DNA of 64,000 nucleotides from NCBI GenBank assembly GCA_013397455.1, contig VYZB01000196.1, forward strand, positions 381,025 through 445,024, given 5' to 3'. Below, piece by piece: positions 45,860 to 55,880 of this stretch; position 1 is the stretch's first letter, and each line of letters begins with the position of its first letter. The notes under the pieces are model-generated. The model was not told the DNA's origin, did not search any database, and worked only from the letters and a program-made list of their open reading frames with translations. The translations under genes were made by a program, and so were the position numbers. This stretch comes from Crotophaga sulcirostris. Its lineage: Eukaryota > Chordata > Aves > Cuculiformes > Crotophagidae.

Positions 45860-46194
45860 CCTGAAACGTGATGTTGTAGCCAGGCAGGGGTTGGTCTCTT
45901 CTCCCAGGCACCCAGTGACAGGACAAGAGGACATGGACTCAAGCTTCATCTGGGGAGGTTTAGGCTTGATATTAGGAAGAAATTCTTCACTGAAAGAGTG
46001 ATTGGCCGTTGGAATGCACTGCCCAGGGAGGTGCTGGAGTCGCCATCTCTGGAGGTGTTTAAGAGGAGATTGGATGAGGCACTCAGTGCCATGGTTTAGA
46101 TGATGGGTTGACGTTAGTGTTGGGTTATAGGTTGGACTCGATGATCTCAAAGGTCCTTTCCAATCTTGTGATACTCTGATACTGTGGTACTGTG
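45860..46194 (+). mobile_element. CR1 fragment, TACTGTG tail with more ancestral body
   Basis: The plus-strand ORF2 end and 3' UTR finish with GATACTCTGATACTGTGG and TACTGTGAA. The body keeps CCAGTGACAGGACAAGAGG and GGAGGTTTAGGCTTGATATT, closer to canonical CR1 than the other altered-tail copies. It may be an early member of the subfamily. The plus strand ends in the DEALSAM codons and a stop before the UTR. Confidence 0.93.
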
Positions 46195-49100
46195 AAACGT
46201 GCCCTCCCTGCTCTCCTGTATGAATGGAAATGAGCCATGGGTGATCCTATATGAGGTGAATAGGCCTCCTTGTGCTGACAGCTGAGTAAAACTTAAGGTG
46301 AAGGCTTTAGTACCACAGACAGTGATGGAAATTACAATGTATTTTCCCTCTTTGACTGAAAATGTTCCAATACCAGTGTGAGACAACAACAGCCTAGCAC
46401 ATGATCTCTAGTTTTTGGAGTTGAAAAGAAGGGGATGGCAAATACAAACTTTTTTGGGGAGGACAAAAGTTTTCTCTTGCTTCTTTTTTTTTTTTGTCAA
46501 AATTTGAAAATGTTGTCAGCAATTTGCAAATTTTCCACCTGTGCTGTTCATACATGAGAACAACCTTAATCCTCTTCCTAAGTGATTGTTCATGTATAGC
46601 AAGAACACACAGTGTTGACAGCTCTCCAATTTTATCACAAGTCTCATTATACATTTTTTTAAAGCTAAGGCCACCTATCCCAAATCACAAGATGGGTTTT
46701 TTTGGGGGTGAAAATATGCATGGAAAAGTGTCTATTTTTTCCTTTTTGTTTTAGTAAAGAAATTTCAAGTATGCTAAGGAGCTCTATTTAAAGACCTACC
46801 ACCTTTACAGGGATCACAAGATTATTCGTTATTCTTGTCTTTTATTTGAAAACAAAGTGAGTACTTTTCAAGCCTTCATAAGATGAGGAAGAAAGGCATT
46901 GAAATACTATTTCCAGAAGGCCAAACTTGGAAAGCTCAGCTATTATTTAATCTATGTCTTTTGGAAGGGGTCTACCCTATAACTTTTATATCCTTTGGAG
47001 ATGGAAATAATCAATGAGGAAGAAGCAAGAGTGTTTCTTGTGACAGGGCAACAGTTTGTAGGTTGCTGTGAGATAGCAATTGCCTCCAAGAAAAGCTGGG
47101 AATTTTGTTTGAAGTTTTGACAATTAGCAAAAAAATTCAAAACTAATATCAGAGCAGGTCTTGTATATATATATATATATATGTTTTGGATGAATATTTC
47201 AATTGCTCTATTTCTAGGTAGGTGGGCTTCTGTTTGCACCTGAAAGCTAAGATGAAAAGTTCTTGAGGCACCTAACAGGAGAGACGAGGGGTTTGCAGAA
47301 TTGTGTTTTTAGGTCCTTAAATTCAGCTGGATTCCTTTGCTGGGCATTCCTGTCCTTTAAATGACTGAGACCCAAACGCGCAATAAATACAGAGTTATGA
47401 TGGAGCCCTTGTGACTAAACTGGATTTCAAGAATTAGATCCTCCTTCAGAAAGATGAGACTAGCTTAATTATCACATAACTCAAAACGCAACTCGTCGCA
47501 CTGAGTTCCTGAGTTCTTTGAGCCTCAACTGATGAGTTTATCTTGCTCATATCCACACAATATCCTTAGCACAGGATGAATTCTTCTCTTCTCTTTTTTC
47601 CCTACTGATGCTTCCCCAAGCTGCTGTTGTTCCAGACAAAGTTTCTCCACTTTATTTGCATCATTGCCTCTTCCTTCCCTCCAGTCCTTGGTTTCTCTCT
47701 TCTTCTCCCAACATACATTCCTCCATCTCCTCTTAGACTGTTTCCTTCATTCTCTCACCTACCCCCTTTATTTCTTGCTTGGAGTGGGGGTCATATGCTC
47801 TTGCCTACAGATAGCTTGCTTCTGTAAGGGTGACTTTACTGCAACCATATTGGGAAAAAAACAGGCCAATGTGTATAAAGAGAGAAGTTTACAGGATCTT
47901 CTTAAGATCGTCTAAAAAGTTTTACATCATAAAAGAACCAATATTGCAAGAATTGTCGCCTTTATAAAAAAACTTGTATTCTATTTGAGTAGAAGTCATG
48001 GCTTTCAAGTCCATTTTCCTTGAAAGCTAGGGTGAGTTTGGATCTGGCGATTTTGATTGACCCCGTATAATGTGAGGAACTGTGAAATCTGGATCCAAAA
48101 CTTTAAACTGGTTTGGTTCAGCTTTTATGATTCATGTCTTTTCTGTGCTAGTCTTGACAGATTAAGAGAATTACACACCCATGCTTCTCTTATTTACACG
48201 GACGAGTTGGTTTGTGATCCCCTGTAGAGTTCATTTCAAAACTCCCTTGTGCTTGGTGAAGGAAGAAACTTCAGTAACCATCAGCTGTGGCATTGATCCT
48301 TCAGAGAAATTAACCAACTGCACTGAGATTTACTGTGAAATCAGTGATGCTCAGCAGCCACTAACTTCATTTGCAACTCACCAGTGTTAATGCATTTAAA
48401 GTATTGATCCTTCCTAGTGTGCTTTGCAGCTCTGGCTCCCTTTTGGCATTGCTAACACAAAGGCAGCTTTTTCCAAAGCTGGGATGAGCAAGCAAAACCC
48501 TTCGACCCCGAAAACAAACTCATTATTCAAAATGCTTGTCGGCTTGCTGCTGCAATTGAATTGATTGGCAAAAAAAAAAAATAACTGTGGCAGATAAAAA
48601 TCGGATTATTTCAGAACATGGGAAAAGAACAGACAGGGAAAACATCCTACTGTCTGTGGGGAACAAATGTTCCTCCCCTCCGTGCTACCATTTCTTGCTT
48701 TATTATTGCATTATTGTGTTATTGTTAGGTTTCTGCATACACACAGCACACAGAATTGAGAATGAGCACCGAGAGCTGTGGCTGTGATGGGAACAACTCA
48801 AAACTTAGACTTTCACTGCAAACCAGAAGGTTTGCACAATACCCTTTCTAGTACTTATGCAAGTGGTTTTAGGAAGGAAATTACCCTTTTAACATCCTGG
48901 GCTCCTAAAGTAAAGACTTAGTTTTCAATTGATTACTGAACCAAACTGGCTTGATTATTTTTTTTGTTTGTTTTGCAGTAATAAATGATTTTCTAATGTA
49001 AACTGGAGCTGAGAGCATGAGAGCTGCTGTTTGCATCCTGCTCTCTGTGTAGCTCTGCCTATGCTTTCCATTGTTTTGTTCCTTGGGCTTTACACTGAGC

Positions 49101-50203
49101 TTGCTTACACAGTGCTTTCTCTTGCCCTACTTAAGTGCCTCTATAGTGTGCTTATGGTGAATTAGGTTACTCTATAGAAAAAGTCTACTACAAATTCCCT
49201 TCACTTGCTTCAGCTGTTCCCTCTTTCCAGAGATGACAAGCTCAGTGCAGCCTGTCTTTCTCCAGTTGGGGGTGACTGCACAGTAGAACTTGCATCTCCC
49301 TTGGACTACTCTTGGGACTCCAGAGGCTACTGGTTCTCCAGTTTCTCCAGTGACCCCAAGCTTTCTCTACTTTCAACTCTTTAATTGCTTTTACTTTTTT
49401 TACCCTTATATCCTGTGCACTTCCAGGCTCCAGCTCTTAGCAGTGATTGCTCTCAGTTTATGATCTCTGTCTTTAAATGCCACATCTGGACATTTTCAGA
49501 TGCTCACATCTCATTCTTTAAAATATGCAGGTGCCTTATCCTGACCTTCATTAAGGTTGTAACAGATTCCAGCCATCCTGCTTGTTAGTCTATTATTTAG
49601 CTGCTTGTCAGCTACTCTCTGCAGCTCCCCATTACATCTAATGCAGAGGTGCAATAATTAGATGCCTTGTTTTTCAGGCATCTTTAGCATTGTTTGAACT
49701 TAATGATTCAATAACACAAGCTCAGCCAGGATAAAAACCCATGTGTTTCCTGGTTGTTAATAGAGGGTCCATCATTTTCAGTGATGTGGAATAGCCTGGG
49801 AGTTGAGGAGGGTCGAAGTGGTAGATCTGTGGTTGAGACCTTACTTTAAGACAGGCACAAAGGAGATACCACACTTACCTTCAGCACACAATATCTACTG
49901 CTCTCCATGAAACACACAGTGGAATGCAAAACCTATCTAGCAAGAGTCAGATAGTTCTAGATCCCTTTTCCAGCAGTAAATTATTATATGGCATGTCTAA
50001 GTGGTATCTCTTAAATAGAGACATTCTCCAAGTCACGTGGAAAGTCTCCAGGCAGGACCTTTCTTCTTATTCTTCTGACTGTACAAAAAATACAAAAAAT
50101 ATCTGACTTTTTTTTTTGAGTGATTATGTTGTCTATTTAAACTGTTCTCTGATAGGAAAAGCTTGTTTTTCTTGTCCCCTCTTTTTTTTACTTTTATCCT
50201 TCA
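46195..50203. other. unique non-coding stretch
   Basis: Four kilobases without a recognised gene or mobile element. Holds a TA repeat (listed) and a T run at about 46484-46496. The blocks at about 48420-48575 and 49590-49740 resemble conserved non-coding DNA. A plus frame at 48181-48390 (69 codons) has Ig-like spacing of Cys residues only by loose resemblance and is not called a gene. Confidence 0.5.
47164..47182. repeat. TA dinucleotide repeat
   Basis: Nineteen bases of alternating T and A, perfect. Confidence 0.95.
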
Positions 50204-50343
50204 ATCACAGTATCACGGTATTACAAGGTTGGAAAGGACCTCTGAGATCATGGGGTCCAACCTAGAACCCAACACTAACACCAACCCATCATCTAAACCG
50301 TGGCACTGAATGCCTCATCCAATCCCCTCTTAAACACCTCCAT
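50204..50343 (-). mobile_element. CR1 3' fragment, TACTGTGA-tail subfamily, ending in a palindrome
   Basis: Complementary tail (ATCACAGTATCACGGTATTA), 3' UTR and last ORF2 codons. The 5' end lies in CCTCTTAAACACCTCCA, which is then inverted and directly repeated in the flank (see the palindrome entry). Confidence 0.93.
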
Positions 50344-50357
50344 ATATGGAGGTGTTT
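50332..50357. repeat. perfect 26-bp palindrome at CR1 5' junction
   Basis: Half-site AAACACCTCCATA followed by its exact complement. A direct repeat of CCTCTTAAACACCTCCA follows at 50360-50376. The left arm is CR1 ORF2 sequence; the right arm and the direct repeat lie outside the element. This suggests an inverted and direct short copy made at the insertion junction. Confidence 0.95.
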
Positions 50358-50519
50358 GTCCTCTTAAACACCTCCACCTATCTATATGCTCTGCTGCCTG
50401 GGTATATGGGGAATATATATCATGGTGTGTGTCAGGTATGTGTTAGTATACCTGCAATCTTACTTCACTATGGGTATGCCCACACTAGAAGTAGCACTTC
50501 AGGGCATGCTTTAATAGGC

Positions 50520-50599
50520 ATGGCGATGTTGGGTTGATGGTTGTACTTTATGATCTTAGAGGTCATTTGCGATCTTAATGACTCCATGATTCTATGAGG
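50520..50599 (+). mobile_element. CR1 3' stub of another subfamily
   Basis: About 80 bp: GTTGGGTTGATGGTTGTACT, TGATCTTAGAGGTCATTTGC and a degenerate ATGACTCCATGATTCTATGA tail. The UTR fits a CR1 lineage different from its neighbours. The left boundary is uncertain. Confidence 0.78.
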
Positions 50600-50829
50600 G
50601 AAGGGAGGCTCCAGTACCTCTCTCAGGGTTGGACAAGAGAGCTGAGTAAATCAGAGGTCGAAAAGCTCAACAGAGGAAACAGGAGGGGATATTTCCCCCA
50701 GCTCCTTCTCCCTCCTCCTTGGAAAATGATGTTGACTGGTGTGAGAACATCTAAGGCTGTGCCCTCCAGCTCAAGGGGGCTAATAAAACCCTATTCCCTC
50801 AGTGTCTTTTTGCCCCTTTTGGCTGATTT

Positions 50830-51102
50830 TACAGTATCACAGTATTACAAGGTTGGAAAGGACCTCTGAGATCATCGAGTCCAACCTATAACCCAACACC
50901 AACACCAACCCATCATCTAAACCATGGCACTGAGTGCCTCAGCCAATCTCCTCTTAAACACCTCCAGGGACGCAGACTCCACCACCTCCCTGGGCAGTGC
51001 ATTCCAATGGCCAATCACCCTTTCAGTGAAGAACTTTTTCCTAATATCAAGCCTAAACTTTCCCTGACGAAACTTGAGTCCATGTCCTCTAGTTCTGTCA
51101 CT
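50830..51102 (-). mobile_element. CR1 fragment, TACTGTGA-tail subfamily, well preserved
   Basis: Tail, 3' UTR and ORF2 end. The minus frame keeps [38 protein letters not shown] and [19 protein letters not shown] without a break. It truncates after the complement of AGTGACAGAACTAGAGG, at the same point as the copy at 27366-27645. It is the last young CR1 in the window. Confidence 0.96.
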
Positions 51103-52479
51103 AATTTTTCCACTAATTTCCCATCCCTTGCTGAGAGTTATCAGCCACTCTCCCAAGCATCCACCATATCTGACATTATGGGAAAGGAAGGTTACTCTGG
51201 CTGTGATTGCTGCTGAGCATCAGCAAGACAGGAAGATAAGACCCAGTTGCAATCGCACTGTGTGCACGCTTGTGTGTTTTAGATACGGAGAGAACAAGCC
51301 TAATTTATTATGAAACAGAAGTTAGCTTTACATTTTCATAATTAGGGAGGATGCTAATGTTGCATGATTGGAAAATGTCACCCTGCACAACTAATTTGTG
51401 AGTGAGGCCTAATTGAAGTTCAGCATCATCTGCAGCTCCTCTAGAGATAACTTTTTTGAAAGGTGCTGCACACATGCAGAGAGTGGTTAGCAGAGAGTAA
51501 TTTATCACCTTGTTTCCTAGCAGATAGAATGAACTGGGAGGAAATGGCCAAAAAGAAGCAATACCAAAGCCTCAGGCTGGTGGAAAAGAACACTCCATAC
51601 AACCACAAGTGACAGGGTTAATTATCCCAAGGCTGCTGGAGAGAACAATACATTTCTCATGCACTCTGTCCTGCAAAGTTGCTGAGGAAAGTTGGATTGG
51701 GCATGTCATTGTATCACAACACAGTGTCACAAGGGTAAGAATGGGTCTGCCCTTATCTAAAGCACACTTGGGGATTGCTTTGTGTCCTGAATACAGAAGA
51801 GATGGGGGCCACACAAAAGGCACAAACAAAACACTGCAAGAGTCAAGTCTTCCCTTTGTCATACACAAACTATGTTTGTGCAGGGAAAAGCCAAGTCTCG
51901 CTCTGGTTTCAGATGATGGAACACCATTCACACTGCACAGCCTTGCTCTGGTAAAGAGAAACTATGACTCTTAACATTTCTCAGACCTCCCATGGTTATG
52001 CAGTACTTAGACACCAGCCTCAGCCTCCGCATTTATATTTACTTTGCTGCAAGTCTTTTCTTCTCTGTTATGCTTCTAAAGTAGCTTGCAGACATCTCCC
52101 AGGATGTACTTGGGTGGGTGATGCCCTGTCTGCTCAAAGCAGGAGGGGAACATATTAGAGGCAGCCCTGCCTTGACATGCCAGGTAGTCATAATGAATGT
52201 GACTCAGTTTCCAGAGTGTAAGATATTCAGGAGATGGCATTGCTCAGAGTAAGGGGGCAGGATCCAACCTCTGACAGAGATAGTATAGAGGTTGCTTCTC
52301 CTAACCCACTGTCTCCATAAGTAGCTATGGGCATATGCATTATGCATAAGGACAAGGCAAGGATTTATGGTATTTTCTCCCTGGTACTGTCCCTGCCTCC
52401 AACCATTTGAGACTCGGGGACTTTCAGGGCTAGATGTGTTCTCTATGGATTTAAGAACACTGACCAGATTTTTCTTTGA
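51103..52479. other. unique non-coding stretch
   Basis: No gene recognised. The block at 51310-51470 (CATAATTAGGGAGGATGC, GAGGCCTAATTGAAGTTCAG) looks like conserved non-coding DNA. The open frames at 51572-51974 run in both directions over the same bases and lack domains. Confidence 0.5.
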
Positions 52480-52710
52480 ACTTTTCTGCTCTTCCCCAAG
52501 CCCTTGTTAACGTGAAGAACCAACTATATCTCCAATAGCAAGAAATTCCACAGCTTGATTACACCTTCTCTGGGACTACCAAGTTCTTGTGTTGGAAAAG
52601 ACCAAAAGAAATAATTATCCACTCATCCTTTCCTTGACACTCATTATTTTATAACCTTCATGATGTGTCTTCCCAGTCATCTCTGTGGCATTCTAGACTA
52701 CACTCTCATT
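52480..52710 (-). mobile_element. possible ancient amniote CR1/L3-like remnant
   Basis: Resembles the complementary 3' part of ancient CR1-type elements shared by amniotes. Landmarks are AATTCCACAGCTTGATTACA, CAAGTTCTTGTGTTGGAAAA and TTTTATAACCTTCATGATGT. Very worn, with no tail and no frame. Recognised by pattern only. Confidence 0.45.
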
Positions 52711-52881
52711 CTTCATAGAGAGTTCATTCCAGCTTTGTGAGCACCTTTGTCTTCATTTGGCCCTTAGACCTATAATTCCCTCTCCCCTTTTCCTCTCAGA
52801 CATTTCCAGCTTCCCATTTGAAAACAGTTTGGGAACCCCAGTGGCAGGGAGTCTAGCGGGTCTTACGAAGATAAAGGCTTC
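52711..52881. other. unique non-coding spacer
   Basis: No recognised feature. Confidence 0.4.
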
Positions 52882-53105
52882 TACATAGAATAGTTTGGGT
52901 TGGAAAGGACCTTTAAAATTCATGTAGTCCAAACCCCTGCAATATTCAGAGACATCTTCAACTCCATCAAGTTGCTCAAAACCCTGTCCAACCTGACCTT
53001 GAATGTTTCCAGGGATGGAGAATCTACCACCACTCTGGGCAACCTGTTCTGTTGTTTCACCACCCTTATAGTAAAAAAATATAATCCTTATATGTCCTCT
53101 TGTAA
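52882..53105 (-). mobile_element. degraded CR1 fragment, ATTCTATG-type
   Basis: TACATAGAATAGTTTGGGTT, GGAAAGGACCTTTAAAATTC and CCTGTCCAACCTGACCTTGA mark the complementary 3' UTR and ORF2 end. Similar in body to the copy at 28406-28803. Old, with many changes. Confidence 0.88.
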
Positions 53106-55659
53106 CAGATAACCACTGAGAAAGCTCAGTTGTTTGCAATGATTATCTCAAAGTAAGCACCCACGACCTGCTTGGGCAGAATTAACAGGTCATGTCTTTG
53201 GCCTTGAGGTAGAAAGTGAGGGTGGTAGGGAAGGAGGAGCAGATCTCAGGGCTGTTTGTTGAGCTGATGTTCATCCCATCCCCAAAAGCTGGAGAAAGCA
53301 GAACCAAAAGGCTGGACTTTTTTTGGCTCTGGAAAAACATGGGTATAATTGAGAAGGAAATGTTTTTGGTTCCCTTCCAGGCTCCTCTTCCTCAGCCAAA
53401 TCTCCACAATGGAGGGGATGCTGTGGTTGTAAGCTGGTTTCACAGTGCCCCCACCACATCTCCACCTTTCTTCATTCTGTTGGGTGGGAGACATAGAAGA
53501 AGCCCTGAGCTTTCACACCATCCACCTAATTTCCATCTGAGTCCTTCAAACTGGCACTGGGACATCCCACCTGCTGGGAACTGGACCAGCAGCTTCTTGA
53601 GTCCTTGAGACCTCCAGCTGCAAGTGGCTCACTATTAGCCCCACCTTGGGGAGAAACCCTGGGGTTTTGTGGAGGGCTCATATATTTTGACTTACTACCT
53701 TCCACAAACGCAGCGTGACATTTAATGTCGCACCCTCACAAACACAGATGCACGAATCCATTTCACTGTGTGGCTCCCTCCAAACCCCAAACACATTTAA
53801 AATCTCGCTCTACACGGAAATATACAGAATGTGTCTCATGCATGGGTGCCCTCTGAGAGATTTAACATACACGCATGCAGGGTTATAATGAAACACACAC
53901 ACACATCTCAGTTTAATGTCCCAGTGCCACCCAAAGGGGAAATCACACCAGCCCTGTAAAGCCCCTTGTGTTACATTACAGGAGGGTTAATTCATTGGAG
54001 AGAACTATAATCTGATTTCAGCTTTACAAGCCAACATTATTATTCTTTTCCTTTCTATTCTTTCATGCTTAAACTGATCCTCTGTCATTCTTTGTCTCTC
54101 TCCATCTCCAGCCTGTATCGCTTTCAGTGCAGCTTGTCTCCATTTTATTTTCTACCTCCTAATATTCAACTTCTTTTTAAAGCCTGTCTGTGCTCCCTCC
54201 CTTTTCCCCCATCCCCTTCACCCCCTCCCCTTCAAATCCCCCCCTGTGATGACATAGCTTTCTTCCTGATTTCCTCCCTCTGATTTCTCCTCCCTTTCTT
54301 CATTATCAGCATGTCAGATTAGGATCTGACAAGAAAGTAGAATTGACTGTTCGTCCGGAGTTTTACAGCCTAAGCAGGATTAGTTACCCTCATATAAAGG
54401 ACATTCGTATTTTTTTTTGTAACTGGGATGCATCTAAAGATTCCCATCATCTAACTAAAACTGTGGGCTTCTGGCCTCTTCCACTGGGAAATGGGCAGTC
54501 CATTAAAAAAAAAATTGTTCTTGGTGCTGTAAAGCTTTCAGAGACTCTTTATGCATCGCGAAGAGAACACAGTGTTTGGACAGTGCCTGCCAAGAGGAAA
54601 CAGGGGGGATGAAGTCCCAGCACTTGCTGGATGGAGACACCTGGAGCGAGAGATGTCTGAGCCTAGGGCAGTCTCATCGGGGACCTCTCTCATCACAGGG
54701 AATATTGTGCTGTTCAAAATCAGCTGAGGAACACCAGCACAATTCAGCCGAAGACCATTTCCACACGGGTCCCTCCTGCTGAGGAAAGGATGCCTGAGGG
54801 CCTGAGCAGTGTCCTCAATCACAGGGCAAAAGAGCTGCTCCAGGCTCAGAGGAGGTAAATGATTAACACATTGAAACGATGAAGCTGGTTTCCATACAAC
54901 GGTGCAGGTTTTTGCAGAGAGATCCGTTGGCCTTCAGATCCCTGAGCTGTAAAATCCCTCTGTTTAGTGTAATGATACGCTGGCTGATTTACACACGGAG
55001 CTCACACCAGGTAATGTTCTGTCTCAAGCCATAAACCTCTAAAATTGGAATAAGAGTGCTGGGACTGGTAATGCAGAAGCAGAATGAAGGCAAAGATGGT
55101 TAAGGTTTCCCCTTAGCCAAAAGGACAGGGTCAGTGAGAGCTGCTGGGCACCCAAAGCAGGGTGGACTGTGGGGTTACCAAGGTAAAGTGGTGGATTCCT
55201 TGTGGGCTGAGGTGGACAAATACTCCTTGCTGTCCTGGTCAGACCCCAAGAGCTCATCACATAAGGAAATCAGCTGTGAACCACCCCCGTGATAGAAAAA
55301 AAATGAGTTGGGAACTGCATGGTTTTACCATCCTGTGCAGGGTTTACCTCCTGTTGTCTCTTCTGCATCACAGCCAGACCATCAGATGTACAAGATTCAG
55401 GGTTATCTTCACCCCTGCCACACAGGGATTCTCCCAGTCCCCAGTGATCTGGACTGTCTAATGCAGGGCACTATTTCTGATTGTAGTCATTGGCAGAAGT
55501 TTCCAAGAAAAGTGTCAATACAGTCCAAGACACGTAGGGAAAATAATTTTTTCCCCGCAATGAGATATCTTCCTCATACCTAAGAGATTAATTTAAAGTC
55601 TGAAACACAGGATGTTGGATCCCTCTTGAGAGTTGTTTTTAACATTAGCTGTTACAACT
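53106..55659. other. transposon-poor non-coding stretch
   Basis: No gene or mobile element recognised. A strongly pyrimidine-rich segment lies at about 54055-54300, and a short CA repeat at about 53894-53906. Blocks at 53930-54050 and 54880-55030 look like conserved non-coding DNA. Frames of 70-130 codons have no domains. Confidence 0.5.
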
Positions 55660-55880
55660 TCAGATGTTCAGGTTATCCTTATAAATGGCCAAGCCATCTT
55701 TGGGTCTGGCTGAGTTCCTGGCCTCATTGACATCTTATGGAAATGAGTCCCTCAGTCTAATTACACTTTTCATGACAAGAGATTTCCTTTGCATTGAATA
55801 TCTCTGTCTCAGTCTTGTCATACAAGACAGAGAGGGGAGATTTTCTTAGCCTACCTCCCTCATTTTATGCACATCCTCTT
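55660..55880 (-). mobile_element. possible ancient amniote CR1/L3-like remnant
   Basis: CCTGGCCTCATTGACATCTT, ATGGAAATGAGTCCCTCAGT and CTAATTACACTTTTCATGAC recall the same ancient CR1 region as at 52480-52710. No tail or open frame remains. Moderate to low certainty. Confidence 0.4.

Noticed and set aside
48181..48390. 69-codon frame with Cys spacing loosely like an Ig domain
   Set aside because: No Trp core, no flanking splice signals that fit, too short to judge.
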